64,000 nucleotides of DNA from Agelaius tricolor (GCA_023055355.1 JALJCS010000012.1:11382501-11446500); one strand, 5' to 3'. Shown: positions 25,623 through 39,050, numbered from the stretch's first letter. Numbers and translations are program-made. Notes: generated by a model from the letters alone, not told the origin.

Positions 25623-26122
25623 AAAGTGAAAGTGCTAAATAAAGCACAAAGTCTAAAAGCAAGTCGTTTCAAGCTACTTACAAGCATTATTTTTACAATT
25701 ATATAAAAATTTTCTATCATATTACCTATGGGAAAATGGAAGCAAAATACTAATGCTCAACTGTTTGTTTTACTATTTTTCTGAAGAAGCTCCCATCATT
25801 ACTGATTCAGCTCTGGGCACACTGAGGCGGAAGATCAATTTTACCAACATTTTATCATGAAAGCTGATAAGATGATGATCTTTTTTCAACAGAAATAATA
25901 TCCTAACAGCCATGAAAACAACCTGAAAACATAATTTCATTTTTTAATGTTGTTAGGAGAAAGAAAGGAAATAGGTTGCATGCACAGAGTCAGCAATGCC
26001 GGCTCCACCTTCTACATTACGCCCAAAACCTCCAGATCAACACTTCTTAAAACTAAGTAATAATCATACAATAATCTAATAATATGCAGCTTTGTATTGG
26101 TATGAAAAGGAAAATGGTATGA

Positions 26123-26370
26123 AGCTGTGTCAGGGGAGGCTTAGGTCAGATATAAATAATAATATTATTATTTATCATGCAGAGGGTGTTGGGCACAGAA
26201 CAGGCTCTCCAGGGCAGTGGTCACAGCACCAAGGCTGACAGAGTTCAAGAAGTGCTTGGACAATGCTCTCAGGCACAGGGTGGGATTCTTCAGGTGCCTT
26301 GTGCAGGACCAGGAGTTGGATGACCCTGGTGAGTCCCTTCCAACTCAGCATATTCTGTGATTCCATGAAT
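26123..26370 (+). mobile_element. CR1 LINE 3' end, 5'-truncated
   Basis: A 5'-truncated non-LTR retrotransposon copy of the CR1 family, the dominant LINE in birds, in plus orientation (antisense to DNER). The recognisable blocks in order are CAGGGGAGGCTTAGGTCAGA (26131-26150), then GAACAGGCTCTCCAGGGCAG and a degraded body, then CCCTTCCAACTC and the terminal TTCTGTGATTCCATGA. The end matches the short direct-repeat tail typical of CR1. Where CR1 copies normally have an A-rich non-palindromic stretch, this copy holds a perfect 24-bp AT palindrome (26152-26175). The assignment is from remembered CR1 consensus. The left border is approximate. Confidence 0.85.
26152..26175. repeat. perfect 24-bp AT palindrome inside CR1
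   Basis: ATAAATAATAAT is followed directly by its reverse complement ATTATTATTTAT, with no spacer. It lies between two recognisable CR1 blocks and could extrude a cruciform. Its symmetry is exact over 24 bases and breaks at both flanks. Confidence 0.9.
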
Positions 26371-29300
26371 TATCACTCAATCTCCAAATTCATTAAAGAG
26401 AAGCTCTGGTTGTTTGTGTCCTAGCTGTTACCTGGACTGTGAAATATGTTCTGCTATCTGTACAGCCACACAGGTGTATATATCTGAGTTTTCCAAGCAG
26501 ACTGGAAACTGTGTGAAATTAGCCCTGCCTGACTGCAAGTCTGCCAGACACAGGTGACCCTTTGGATACACCTGAAGCACAGAGCTGTTGCCTTAGTAAA
26601 CAGGTATATTAATTTAGCACCAGGGTAAATTAACTGACTGATGAAGAAGCAGATGGTGTACAATCACTGTAAAACTTCTAAAATTTGAGCATTAAAAAAA
26701 AGGAAATGCTTTAATGCTTTTAGTCTACATTGGATTTGGTTTTTCCAGTATTTTGACAGCAACCTATGTTCTCAAAATTAATGTTCCAGTTCTCAGTCAC
26801 AGCATGATAGCATGCTTGGATAAAAGAGATGCATGCAACAAATCATAAGGAATTTTTGTGGGAGATGCCACACAAGCTGAGAATGTCCTTCAAAGCCCTT
26901 TTTTATTTTTTAAAGAAAAATGTTTATGCATAATTTTTTCTCAAGACAGCTATTATTTAATCAATTCAGTAAATCTTCTGCGTTTGCAACAATCTAGTAT
27001 AGAAAAATATATACATGTTCCAAAATCCAGTGTATTATTCCCTGAAAGAGAGGACTGTACAGTGCTGGGTAGATTAGATTTCCCCCAAAACATATAATAA
27101 GCAGCAATTTCAACTCACCCCAGAGATCCTTAGCTGTAACTTATTAGCATTCATGAGGACTTCTGAAAGACTCCTCCACCAGCTGATGGTGCATCAGAGA
27201 CCTCTTATCTCACTTTTTCAGACTTGTAAAATGTATTTCATCTGATTTCAATTTTTCAAGATATATTGCAATGAAGAATAGGTGTATGACTCCAACAATG
27301 TGAAGTTTTGCAGTTAACTCATTTTCAAACATTCTAGTACCATTACTGCTAGCATAAATATATGAAGATCCAGAAATAAAACAAATACCGATAAGACATT
27401 TTGTAAATATCATAAATAGCTTATGCAGGAATCACTCATTAACTTCAAAGAACACTGGGACAAAGAGTACGAATCTCTAAGTCTAATTAATGGAAAGCCT
27501 GCCTTTTACTTCAATAATGTTTTTAATGTTGAACACTTAATTTCCATCTCTTATTTACAGACACTATTTAATCCCTCCTGCTTCTCTTTTTCACTACCTC
27601 TTTGGCCAATCTTGATGCCCACCCATAGCACTCCACAGAATAGATACTAAAAACATTTCCTGTTCAGAAATGCTCTTGATTAAACACCCTTTTTTTAAAA
27701 TCTTGGTTTGAAAGGAAGCATTGTTGCTGCAAACCATGAGCAGAGAGGAACAGCTCACCTGGCCTGTCCTACAGACCAACCACCCCGTCACCACCTCTGT
27801 CTGGAGTCACCTGGCACTGAAAGCCACCAGAGCCCCAGCATGGGCCATGAGCTTCATCCTACTCTAATGCACACAACTCACCTGCTCACTTCAAAGCCTG
27901 AGCCATACTGGGGGGGTTCTTCCCCACTGACTAATAGGTACACTCTCTAATAAAACATAATAAATTATTTTAGAAGAATGGCACGTGTGTAGTAGCAAAT
28001 CTTAGGGAAACTCGTTAAAAGTCCTCAGAGCAAAACATGGAAGGAATGTGTTACAGAATGTCCAAGCCAGCCTGCTGCTGGCCACAGCCAGGCCAATGCT
28101 GTAATTAATCCACATAATCCTGCTGCATAATCACAGCACCATCTCTCTGTCCTGCCCTGCAAGAGGCTGTGTGCAGATGCAGCAGCCATTTTATAAAGCC
28201 CATCAGAGAACACAGAGTGCTCTTTTTGGGTGAGTTGTGCTGTGCTCCCCCCTTCATTCTCACACAGTGCAGGTACTGTCTCTGGGGTGAACAGCTCTGT
28301 GCTGACAGGGTCTATTTTTAGATCTCAAAAACAGCATTCTTCCCAACCTCTAGACACTGTGCCCTGAACCACATGATCAGCAAATCAGCACATTACTGCT
28401 GACTTCTGAGTCTTTTCAATCCTGTACAAACAACTTTAAACTTGTGTCACCACAAGTCACACAAAACAAATAATATCTCCCTAAATGTTTTATCTTTGAT
28501 ATAAATAACTTATTCAGAAAGAATTGCAAGAGGCAATTAAAGTACCTTGCTGAGTAACAAAACTTGGAAGGAACACTGTGAGAAATGACTCAAAAAGGAT
28601 GTAGATCAAAAAGAGACACACATAAAAAAGTCAAACCAAAAAACCCACTCATATCTTCCTCATTTTTCTTTTAAAGTTCCATTCAGAAATTTTTTACAAG
28701 ATTAAAAAAGTGCCCTCATACAAAATTCACCAATTAAGAGAAGAAACCTTTAAAATTACACTTGAATAAACAGAAGAAGAGTTGGGGAAGGAGGAGGAAA
28801 TTATATAAAGTAAATGTATCAACTGACATGGTCCACAGCCTTACTGTGTGACTGCTTACAGAAACCTACACCATCTTGTGGCCTCCTCATATCATTCTAG
28901 CTTAAATAACATCAACAAAAGCACTGGCAACATTATTGGTTTTTTAATATAAAATCACCCACTTCATCTTTTTGTACCTTAGAATAAGTTTTTCATGTCT
29001 ATCAAGAAACGTGGAAATTTGTCTATAAGAAAAACTTTATTCAAGTGACTTATTGAAAGCTAAATGATTAAAAACTCACAAGGCATGTCAAATTGACAGA
29101 CCTCTTCCACATATCTGGATCAAATCTGAAGTAAAGATCAAATTATTTTTCTATAAACCTTGGCAGAATTATGGATTTCAGTTGAGTGAAGATAAAATTC
29201 ATTTTCACACCAAATAACTGAGTTACTTTTTAAGTAAATCACCCCAGACCTCCACTTCATTGGACAAAAGCTGATGATGGGAAGTAAGCAGAATATTTCC

Positions 29301-30992
29301 ATACAGCTAAGGAGGAAATTCAAAGGCTCTTTCTTAAACTAAAAAATTCATGCCTTAGTTTCAGCAGCTGGAAAATTTTACAAAGAATTTCACTATCAGG
29401 AAATGAACAACCAAAGAAAGTATTGAAAACCACATGGAAGCAAGAGGTCTCAGAATACTTGCACTGCATGAAATAAGCCATTTTTGTGAATTCAACCTCG
29501 TGTAATAGTCATCCAGGAAAAGGTACATTTTCACCTCATGTCACTCAGCACACAATAAAAAATTCAAAGTAAGAATCCCAGCGACAGAAATTCAGCTATA
29601 GAGACGAGAGGACAAGAAAAGCTATGAAAGAGTAACACAATACATATTTTAGTATTTTAGTTATCTAAATCTATAACCTACGTTGTATGGCTTGTACAGC
29701 CAAGTGGAGCCTTCATAGAGCAAGCTGGGCCCTCTGCTTAGGAGCTTAGACCAAGCTGTGCCTTTAGGCATTTTCACCACTGCATAAAAGCTACCAATTA
29801 TCCTGTCTTCAGGATACTTTTATCATACATTAACTACCAAAAAGCAAATTCAAAAATTTATTTCAGAGACATGAGAGGAAGGCTTTAACTCTGATAAATT
29901 AAATGCAAAACAAGATTAAAAGGGGGGAAAAAAAAGCCTAAAACTAAGTATCTTAGGAGGAATAATAATATTAAAAGAAAGTGGAAAATTGTTTGAAGGA
30001 AATAAACATCACTAATGGAAACCACTGATAATAAGAATTAAATTATTCTACTAACAACCTTCAAGCAGTATCTTTGGAAAGTGATAGCTGAAAAAGGAGA
30101 GAACAAGGTACTACTTCTGTATTTGGGGATTTTCTGGATTGGCTACGAACTTGGAAATTTTCCCCATGTTTCTACATCAGAATGTTTTTAATTTTACATT
30201 TATTAGCGTGGTAAGTTTTCAAATAACAATTGTAGCAGCTTATAGTTCCTTTAAAAATATGCAGCCTTTCAAGCAGATAACAATAAGTGCTTTTATTACA
30301 ATGATTTTGGTTTCATGTCATTGGTATAATAAAACATCTGCCCAGAAATCTCAATTTAATTAAGCCTATTGTGTCTATGCAAAAATATAGCTTTAAATCT
30401 GTGTTATTTCCCATATCCTTAAAAATAATGTATCAGGCTATTTTCATTATCCTCCTTCCACAAAGATGCTAAACATTTAATTGCTGAGTGAAACAAATAG
30501 CATATTTCTAAGGCTCCATATTCACAGAGACAACACTAGAAGATAAAAAAGCAGTGCAATTAAACACTGTTAAAATATAATAGGAAATCTGATCTTGTAA
30601 TGTATTTTTTCAATTTTCCTGTCTACAGGCTTAAGCTTCTTCGCAAAGCATCCCATGACACAATCCCTGACAAAGAAACACCTCAAGCCTTCAATTATAT
30701 ACTGCAGCATTTGCCAAAAGCTTACTCAATTAGAATATATAAAATAACTTGCATCATCTCAAGGTATCAGACAAAAATGACTATGTAGATTTTAAAGTGA
30801 GTGGTGCCAACTGTGTAAGAATTTAGAGTAGCTCTTGTCTGGTTTGAATGAACCAATGTCTGAAACATGGTCCCAATATCCCATTAGGATCTTTCAGCAC
30901 TTAAAGGAATTAGTCCCTTGTTCTCCTAAATGCTGAATAAACCATCAGCTGTCACCTAGAGGTGACAGACAGGAAGTCAGCATGTTACTCAC

Positions 30993-31159
30993 CAATAAAG
31001 TAGTTGTTGCCTAATGCAAGCATTTCTTCAGAAAGCACAAGTCCACCCAGTGCCTGGAGAAGAGTGACACTTCTGCCATCAATAAGTGAACACTGTTTAA
31101 ATCCAGTGCTTGTGACCTTCCATAGCAGGATGAGAGAAGCAGTAGCATCTTGCCTTATT
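30993..31159 (-). CDS. DNER: DNER exon 4: non-EGF spacer
   Basis: Acceptor TTTCTTTTCTTAG precedes one base that completes Lys from exon 3. Then come 55 codons from IRQDATASLILLWKVTSTGF to LALGNNYFI and one base of a Gly codon; the donor is G|GTGAGT. It encodes the central part of the DNER spacer between EGF 2 and EGF 3, a region special to DNER and diagnostic for the gene. One cysteine (FKQCSL) is conserved with human and probably pairs with the one in exon 3. No membrane segment or catalytic motif is present. Differences from remembered human sequence are conservative apart from LLQALGG for PLQASGG. Confidence 0.97.
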
Positions 31160-33541
31160 CTAAGAAAAGAAATTATGAGAATATTTACATTGAGGAAGTC
31201 GGTGTAATTAGGAAGTACATCACTGTAGAACTGAACCTTAACAAAGATGGGAAACTTAAATCTAGCAAGTATGGAATTAGGAAAAATCCTGAATGTCTTT
31301 AGCATGTCCACAAAACTTAAAAATGCTTCAACTGTAAGATGTGCATAATAGTTTATGTAATAGCAGATTAAAATCATACAGAGTCCCAATTTCTGATACT
31401 TGAAAGTCACCATCCTAATACCCAAGAAGAGTTTTAGATAAATACCACATAATAGTAAAGTATATCCTTATGAGGTATCCTTATTCAGTCTTTTTAATTA
31501 TGCCTTTTTGAGTATTACCTCCATCCTACAGTGCCATTATTTTCTGCAGCTGAAGTACACCGAGCCCTGCTGTTTACTGAAGAACATTCAATGTTCACTC
31601 AATACCAGGAGACAGATCCTGGTAGAAATCCTCATTTGTCTGACACACCAGATCGAAGATTCAGGACAGTTTATTCTTGTAAATCAAATGAGTCATGTAA
31701 TGCTCCCAAGGTCACTGAGCCCATGGTGCCTTCCTGAATATTGACAGATTGGATAGAAAGTCTACTGCTGCATCCACTCTGTCGGCTCCATTAGGGAGCT
31801 ACATTATGCCAGTCTTTGTCCTCACAGGGCACTGCTTTTCCTACTCACCTCCATAATGAAACAATAAAAATCTGTCATATTTCTGGTAAGGTCCCAAGTA
31901 TTTGCATTAATTTCCTATGAAGGAATCCAAAATGAGTTTGAACAAACCTCCAGAAATATAAACATAACTGCATCCAACTGCTAAAAACTGGTAATTCTCT
32001 CCTGCTGAAAACAGACCTCCAATTACCTAGAGATGAAGCTCTATTCCACAACATCCTGTACTGAAATTGTTTCAATCCTGCTAAAAACAAAGGCAGTTTA
32101 TCCCTGGTCACTTTTATTTGACTTCAAAACAAGAAAACCAAAGTGCAACAGACATTGAAAAAATCTTGCAACTAGGTGTCATAAGAAGCAAAATTTTTAC
32201 AGTGTTTGCACCCTCTTTAAGAACAACCCCAATTGCAATTAAAAAAGCTCAATGTCTCACTTTTAGAACAGGATAGCAACTGGTTTTACAGTTTAGGTCT
32301 CATATGACAATCAAAACAAAATCAACTTATTGAACTGAAATTATTCCCCTTTCACAGACAGCCATTGAATCAGGTAAGTTACTTGTACCTTTAAGATAGT
32401 AAATGAATAAAAATCAATCTTGACTTGCACTAATCTACTCAGGCATAAAACTCTATGAAATATATACAATGTAAAAATTATCAAAACCGACTGTGTACTC
32501 TGCAACCTCCTTTAAAACTGGGTTTCTCCATCAAGGCGCTTAAATACAACTTTAGAATCCACAAATGCTGGCTTTTTCCTGATTCCAAGAAAAGCCACTT
32601 GTTTGCTTTCAGATTGCAGCCAGCCAGGGCATCCACACTCCCAGACCTCCTCCTGCCTTAGGCTCATGAATGAGCCCAATTCAAAGCCCCGTGGGAAGGG
32701 TGGGATGGCCCCCACGTTTAACAGTTACTGCTCCAAACTGTCTGCAGCTTGTCTGCTTGCATCACTTTGTTTTTTCCTGTGAGCATGGCCTTTTTTAACA
32801 GAAACATGGGATTCTGAAAAATGAGATGACAGTATGAGAAAAGTAGGCTATTTTGGGAAAATGTAAGTCTAAAATTGCTGCAAAGCTGTGAGCCAGAGAA
32901 CTACGTTGGCAGATTTTTTTTTTTTTAAACAAAATTTCCAATAAGAAAATGCCTCATCCCAGTGACAGAATCAGATCTTTCTAGGAAGTCAGGTTCTGTT
33001 AATTAAACATAACAAAACAAGCATTTTATCCAAAAAGCATGATTTTGAAAAGTGAGTCATAGAATAAATTCAAATTTTTTGAGAAACATGTTTTTTAGGA
33101 CACAAAGATTTGGGGACACCCAAAGCAATAACCCAGAAACCAAATCCAAATGCACAATATATATGCACTTATACAGTCAACAATAAGACTTTCTATCAGC
33201 AAGTTAATCTTGAGATTAAAGAGGGAAAAAGTGTTCACTGCACTAAGTCATATCTTCTCCAAACTGACACCTTCAACACATCTGCCCTAATTTCTAATGC
33301 ATTTTGATGGCCCAGAGACAGCTTACATGCTTACATCTTCTAAAACATTAAATATGTGGGAGAAATTATGCCAAGCAAGAGCTATCATGGCTCTGCTACA
33401 TGCTTGGAGTCTGTCAGAATTCTTTCACCATCTTTTAGTCATTTGACAAATTTGCCTATCTGAAAACTTGTTGTCTAAAATATCCAGTCAAAAGAAAAGA
33501 AAAGTGCTTTTGTATTTCATCACATATAAGAATATTCTCAC
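31160..33541 (-). other. DNER intron 3
   Basis: A 2.4-kb intron with donor ATAAA|GTGAGA and acceptor TTCTTAG. Overlapping short frames near 31508-31744 on the plus strand have no recognisable domains. I see no element or RNA gene in it. Confidence 0.85.
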
Positions 33542-33636
33542 TTTATTGAGGTATTCTGTGGAACTTCAAAGGAGATAAGCCGGCCTCCAGCAGAAGTATT
33601 GGAACTGGCATTCCCACAAGCCACATCTGGGGTTAT
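33542..33636 (-). CDS. DNER: DNER exon 3: non-EGF spacer with glycosylation sequons
   Basis: A short 95-base exon, easily missed. Acceptor CTTTTCAG precedes phase 0 reading ITPDVACGNASSNTSAGGRL and then ISFEVPQNTSI, ending with two bases (AA) of a Lys codon before donor GTGAGA. It matches the human segment that follows WDQVEV and runs to QNTSVK (recalled). It carries three N-glycosylation sequons (NAS, NTS, NTS) and one cysteine (VACG), presumed partner of the exon 4 cysteine. The phase fits the last codon of exon 2 on one side and the first base of exon 4 on the other, which fixes both borders. Confidence 0.95.
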
Positions 33637-36524
33637 CTGAAAAGAAAAACACTTTATTTAACAATAAACCATAAAATCTGACTAAAGAAAACATGAAAGA
33701 TTTTTTTTTTACAAATGACACTAGTAGTCCAGCAGTCATCTTCTAAAAATCCTCAGGAACATTCACTGAAACCTTTATGCTGCCAACAAAGGTGCTGAAA
33801 ATTCACATAACCATCCTTTCAGGGTTTTGTTTTAATAAAAAGCTCCTGCAGAAAAGTGTGAACTTCTAAAGGCGTCTTCCTTTAAAAGTTAACCTATTTA
33901 GAAAAATAGGAATAGTTTTCTGGTCCTTTAGAATAATAAATGATGCTCTAACATTTGCTACATCCAATAAACAGTTCATCATTAATCTATGCAATACTGA
34001 AGGATTTATACTAACAAATACAGACATTGCCTTTCTACTACATTGAAATATGGGGTTTTTTTCCAAACACATTTTTCCTTTAAAAAACACTCTCCCACTG
34101 GCCCATTCCTATTCTTTCCAAGTAAAAATTGCTTGGACAAACAGTAGTTTCAGATAGAAAAAAAAATTATGATCACAGTGAGAGCAAAAGGACGCGTTTG
34201 CCAAATCCAATGATGCCTAGTAGGCCAAAAAATAATTTATTACTTTAACTACATCCAGACACCATACACAGTGTCATGCAACGCAGGAACCACTGAGACT
34301 CCTGAATTATTCAGATCTTCAGAGCAGTAATTTCCTAAAGACAGTCTGAAAATTATTAGAGTTTCCAAGCGTACATTTATTTCAAATAAGGAATACTTTA
34401 TGTGGCATAATTGAGTCTATCACTTAATATCATCAGAAGTTTAAAATAACTTTTCATCTATCTTCATCAACTTGCCTATGAAATGTCACACTGGAAAAAA
34501 AAAAACAACAAATCACTTTAATCTTCAAATTTCTAGGCAGTTTGCAATGCTATTCTTTCAGCCACAGAGAATGTTTTCAAACTTTTTACATCAACCTTAA
34601 TCTGAAAATACAAATATGCAACCTGACACACTTCCATGAATTAATCTTACATCAAAGCAAAAGCCAGAATAAAATTTGTAAATTTAAATACAATTGAAAT
34701 TTTAAATATTACATGAATGTAATGAAACACATGTAAATAATACATGAACAGAAGTCCAGAATATGATGCAAGTAATAATTTTTAGGACACTCAGAGCTTA
34801 TCTTGACTCAGGCAAGACAGATACTCAGTATTCACATTTCCCAAGTGAATGATTTCCCAGTGTCTAGATTACTCAATTCCTTGTTGAATTCCCTGATGTA
34901 TAGAATACAAATATATATAGTTCATGAAAATAAAGCAAGATGCAATTTTATTGTATTTTTTCAAATTAATTTTGAAAAATTATATAACATCCATTACAAC
35001 TTTTAAATCTCAGAAGTCAAAAGTATGGAACTAACAGTCAAAGTACAATGCATCCAAAATTAGTTTGACTAACACTCTTCCTTTTATATTTGCCAACATT
35101 TAAACTTTTTTTCTTTGAGAATCTGCATGCCTATTGGAACAAAGGGGAAAAAGAAATAAGTATCTTTATTCTCATACAGTCTTATACTACACCTATAACA
35201 CACTCCTTTTTATAGTATTTCTATAGTTTTACAATTTCATCATTCCTAGTCTAAAGTAAAAAATACAGATAGAGTAAGTATCTAATGTTATTTAAAGACA
35301 ATCAAAAGAAAACATAACTGCAATGACATCCAACACTTCTCCTGAAGCATTTAATAGCACAGAAACATCAGCACAGAGAGAAGGTTCTTGGGGAACAGAC
35401 TTATAAACGTTTACACAAATGATGCAGCTACTTTAAAAATAGTCACCAAAGAAAATAAAACCTTCATGCACCCTCCAGAGTCTAAAGTATGTTTAGGAGC
35501 TGATTACAAAGATAAGCTCCTGTGTAAACAGAGAATACATCCAAGACTGTTCTTCAATACCTTATTTAGAGCTTAAAATTATCAAATACCAAATTGTTGA
35601 CATTAAATACAGAATTCCTCTTTACATAAATGTTCCATAAGTTTGCATCTAAATCATGTTACATTTTTCTTAAAAGATCACATAATATATAAAAACTATA
35701 TTTCTCCTTCAATTACTTTTAGACTTTATATAGGTAAAAGAGAAGCATCATTTGAGAAAGCAAGAGTGAAATCTTGAGAGTTCTCACTCCTACAATTTCC
35801 ACCTGGGCCTTAACAAGCCAGCAGTGATTTTGTTAGATTTCCTTACCAGGTCATAGCAGTGGTATAGAAGAGATTGCAAAGACAATCAGGACTGGTGCCT
35901 AAGAGAGAAACAGACTGTTCTTCCATATTACAACTTTTCTGAAGAAATTAAATAGCACGAGTCAGGCAGATATTCTACTGCCTAACAAAACCAGAATAAT
36001 GAGATATACACTTAATTCAACAAGTGCTGAAATGCATACATAAATCCCAAGGCAATATTTTTACATGAGTGAGTGCCTTTATTACTTTCCTAAGTGTACT
36101 AGACTTTAATTCAATAAGGCTGAGAAGAGAAGCATACAGACTAAGTCTACATTTATGCAGCCTCTCAGTGCTGAAATTAGTTCTCTAAAGATAGCTATTG
36201 TATATGAAATTTCATAGTAGATTTCTTAAAAAGTTGAGCAGACATTTGTGATTCTACAAGGCCTTATCAACACAGGCAGACTAATCCTGACAGTGCAAAA
36301 TCCAGCCATTCTGCTGCCATGATACGTTTGCATTTCTTTTGTATCTCAGCCCCAAGTTGATAGAATGGCAGAAGGCTTTTACTTCTTGCAAAATGCACCA
36401 CACTTTCCTCAAATTTAAAAGTAGTTTGTAAGTAGGATAGCCAAATTCATATGTGCCTTGGAATGCCCTCACTACCCTATCAACAAGGTATTAATAAATA
36501 TTTCTGAAAACCAACAGATAGTTC

Positions 36525-36690
36525 CAATTAGTGGAGGAGGCTGCCCAGGTATCTTGTGGACCTTCCATCCTTTGAGTTTTTTAAGTCTCAGATGAATAAA
36601 GTGCTGGGCAACCTGCTCTAACTGACCCTGCTTGGAGCAAGGGTTTGGACTAGAAAAACATCCAGAGGTGCTTTGAACCTCACCTACACT
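36525..36690 (+). mobile_element. CR1 LINE 3' fragment, diverged
   Basis: Plus-strand blocks such as GGAGGCTGCCCAGGTATCTTG, CTGGGCAACCTGCTCTAACT, GCTTGGAGCAAGGGTTTGGA and CCAGAGGTGCTTTGAACCTC follow the order of the CR1 3' region, in a more diverged state than the copy in intron 4. The terminal tail repeat is lost or decayed. The borders are approximate and the subfamily is not assigned. Confidence 0.8.
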
Positions 36691-38514
36691 GTGAGGCTGC
36701 CAGTGAAAAGTCACCCCATGAGCCAGCTGCCTATTGAGTATTTCCTGTTAATTGTCATTGTAACTTCAGTGACACCACAGCTTTCACTAAGTCCCACTCC
36801 AGCATACAGTGAAAGTGCTTCTTTTGAAAATGTCCCCAAATTAACCACAAATAAGTATGTGTGCATGTGTGTGCACATTCAGGCACACACAGCTACCTGT
36901 GACTCAGGTACATTCCTCCTATTCTGAGAATGTTCTCCTTCAAAATATTGCCTTGGGAATTTTCTCTCTGCTCAACCTCCTGTTTTTTCATCTCAAAAAG
37001 CTCTTCTCCTGTTTTTAATTCCTAGTGGGGCAACAGACAACTCTGCACAGACTTGCAGCCAGAGCAAAGTGAGGCAAATTAGCCTGGAATTAAACAGAAT
37101 GTATGAATGCACACATATTTCTTGAACTAAATAAAAAAGATGGATACAAATTCATCCTACAGCAAAGATCAGTGCTTAAAAGTAAAAAAAAAAAAACAAA
37201 AAAAACCAAACTAAAATTTCATATTTGAAAAGACATTATGTTGTGGAAGGAGTGAGAAAATGAGTTTTTTGAGAAAAGCAAGGCTGTGTTGTGGGGTGGT
37301 ACCCCATGAAAACTGGTATGGTCATTATGAAAGAAAACCTTTCAGTTCTTCAGTAGGACAGAAACTGTCATGACAAATGCAGTATGAGGGATGGTCTTGT
37401 AAATGATAGTTCTTTCAGATTTTCTTCCAAGGGATTTCATATTAAATTTCAGTTCAATAAAGCAAGTTTCATAACGTGCAATTTTGGCTTTTCTGAACAT
37501 AAAGCTACTTTTTTTATCAGAATAGAGCCTGCAGGATTTATTCTCTTCTGACCCTGTAAGTGTGGCAAGAGGTATCCCTCATTTTTAAGACATAACATGT
37601 TTGGCAGTCTTCCTTATGTAAGGCAAAAATAATACATGAAAGAAATAAAACAGGTTAGATCCTAACTATAGATCTTGAACAACTGTTGGCAAATAAAAAG
37701 TGAAAAGAGAAGTAGGAAAATAAAAGGCAACAGAATAGAACCATAAGAGAGGGATCTAGTACTATCTACTTAATGTCAGGATGTCAAGCAACAAAGCAGG
37801 ATCATTTCTAGCACAAATTGAACTCAGAACAAAATTGTTGAAGAAAAAAAAAAAAAAAGGCAGTTCCAGGACCCTTTGCCCTGTAGCACAGAAAAACTAC
37901 TTCTTCTGAAAAATCTAGTGTCATTTATCTTAACCCCCACATCACTGCACTTGGTTCTACCCTCAGAGTTTCAGATGGGACAATACTTGAAAGAAAACCA
38001 GAACAGAAAGAAAATCAAGGTTTACTTCTAACATATCTCACCAGTGGGAGAGAAAAGCAAAAGTGTTTAGAGTAGGAGTAGTGCCTCTCTGAGGAACACC
38101 AGGGGGAGACTGACAGACTGCATCCAAAAACAGTATCAGATGAAGAAGGCTTACCAGTTAGCACAGCACTGAAACCTGGTGTAAGGGAGGCTGCACATCC
38201 ACCCAGCAAATTCTGTTGCTGGCAGTCTGTTTCTTTGCTCATCTGAGCAAGAGTCACTTTGTAGAGTCAGCAACCACAGCATCAGGAGGATCCAGCACCT
38301 TCCAGTGCATGGCAATCCTCCAGATAACATTATTAAAACTTTGTTTTTCTGTCACAGACTATCAATGCCAACATCACACCAAGATGCATTAGCAGGCACA
38401 GGAGGCTCCCTTACACAATGACAGATTACCTAGATTATCATACCAGCAAGCTGCCTTCTATCTCAAGCCATGCACCAAATTCAGTGTCAGCTTCATAAAA
38501 TCTGACATTCAGTC

Positions 38515-39050
38515 TGTACTGGTTTTGGCTGGGATGGAGTTAATTTTCTCCACAATGGCTTGCACAGTGCTATGTTGCAATGCTTGCATGTTTTAGACTT
38601 GTGATGAACACAGGGCTGGTAACAGGGATATTTTGGTCATCACTGAAGTGTTCACACAGCATCAAGGCCTTTTCTTCAGAGTGCCCTGCCAGGGGCAGGC
38701 TGGGGGTGCTGAGGGAACACAGTGGGACAGCTGATCCCCCCTGACCAAAGGGACATCCCCAGCACAGGGGGCCATGCTCAGCAGTGAAACTGGGGCTGGG
38801 GGTGGAACTTGGCCAGAGCTGCTGCTGCTCAGAGACTGGCTGGGCATCAGTTACATAATGGTGGTAAGTAATTAGGGCTTTTTGCATTACTTGTTTTGTT
38901 CAGGTTTTTCCGTTCTTGTTCTCTATTTCTCCTTTTTCAAATTATTGAACTGTCTTCATCTTCCCATGAGTTTTCCCACTTTTACCCTTCCAATTTTCTC
39001 TCCCATCTCACTGGATAGGGCAGTGAGCAAGTGGCTGCGTGAGGCTTAGA
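38515..39050 (+). mobile_element. solo LTR of an avian endogenous retrovirus, degraded
   Basis: This segment starts TGTACTGGTTTTGGCTGGGA, and also contains GGGACAGCTGATCCCCCCTGACC, AAGGGACATCCCC, and near the end CCCATGAGTTTTCCCACTTT and GAGCAAGTGGCTGCGTGAGG. These blocks, in this order, are those I remember from a widespread bird LTR of the ERVL group. No internal gag/pol/env sequence adjoins, so it looks like a solo LTR. The central part that normally carries the core promoter appears shortened, with no clear TATA box. The 3' edge seems truncated before the expected CA end, and no target-site duplication could be defined. The minus-strand open frames inside it are incidental. Confidence 0.8.

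Larger units (their letters stand above)
17202..30992 (-). other. DNER intron 4
   Basis: The largest complete intron in the window (13.8 kb), with donor ATTG|GTGAGT and acceptor TTCAAG. It contains a 27-base A-tract (18956-18982), a cysteine-rich open frame (19864-20073, minus), a short palindrome cluster (25594-25622), a CR1 3' end (about 26123-26370) and a possible homeodomain-site cluster (about 28070-28150). A very short MIR-like match near 20990-21025 is too weak to list. The remainder is AT-rich with nothing I recognise. Confidence 0.85.
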
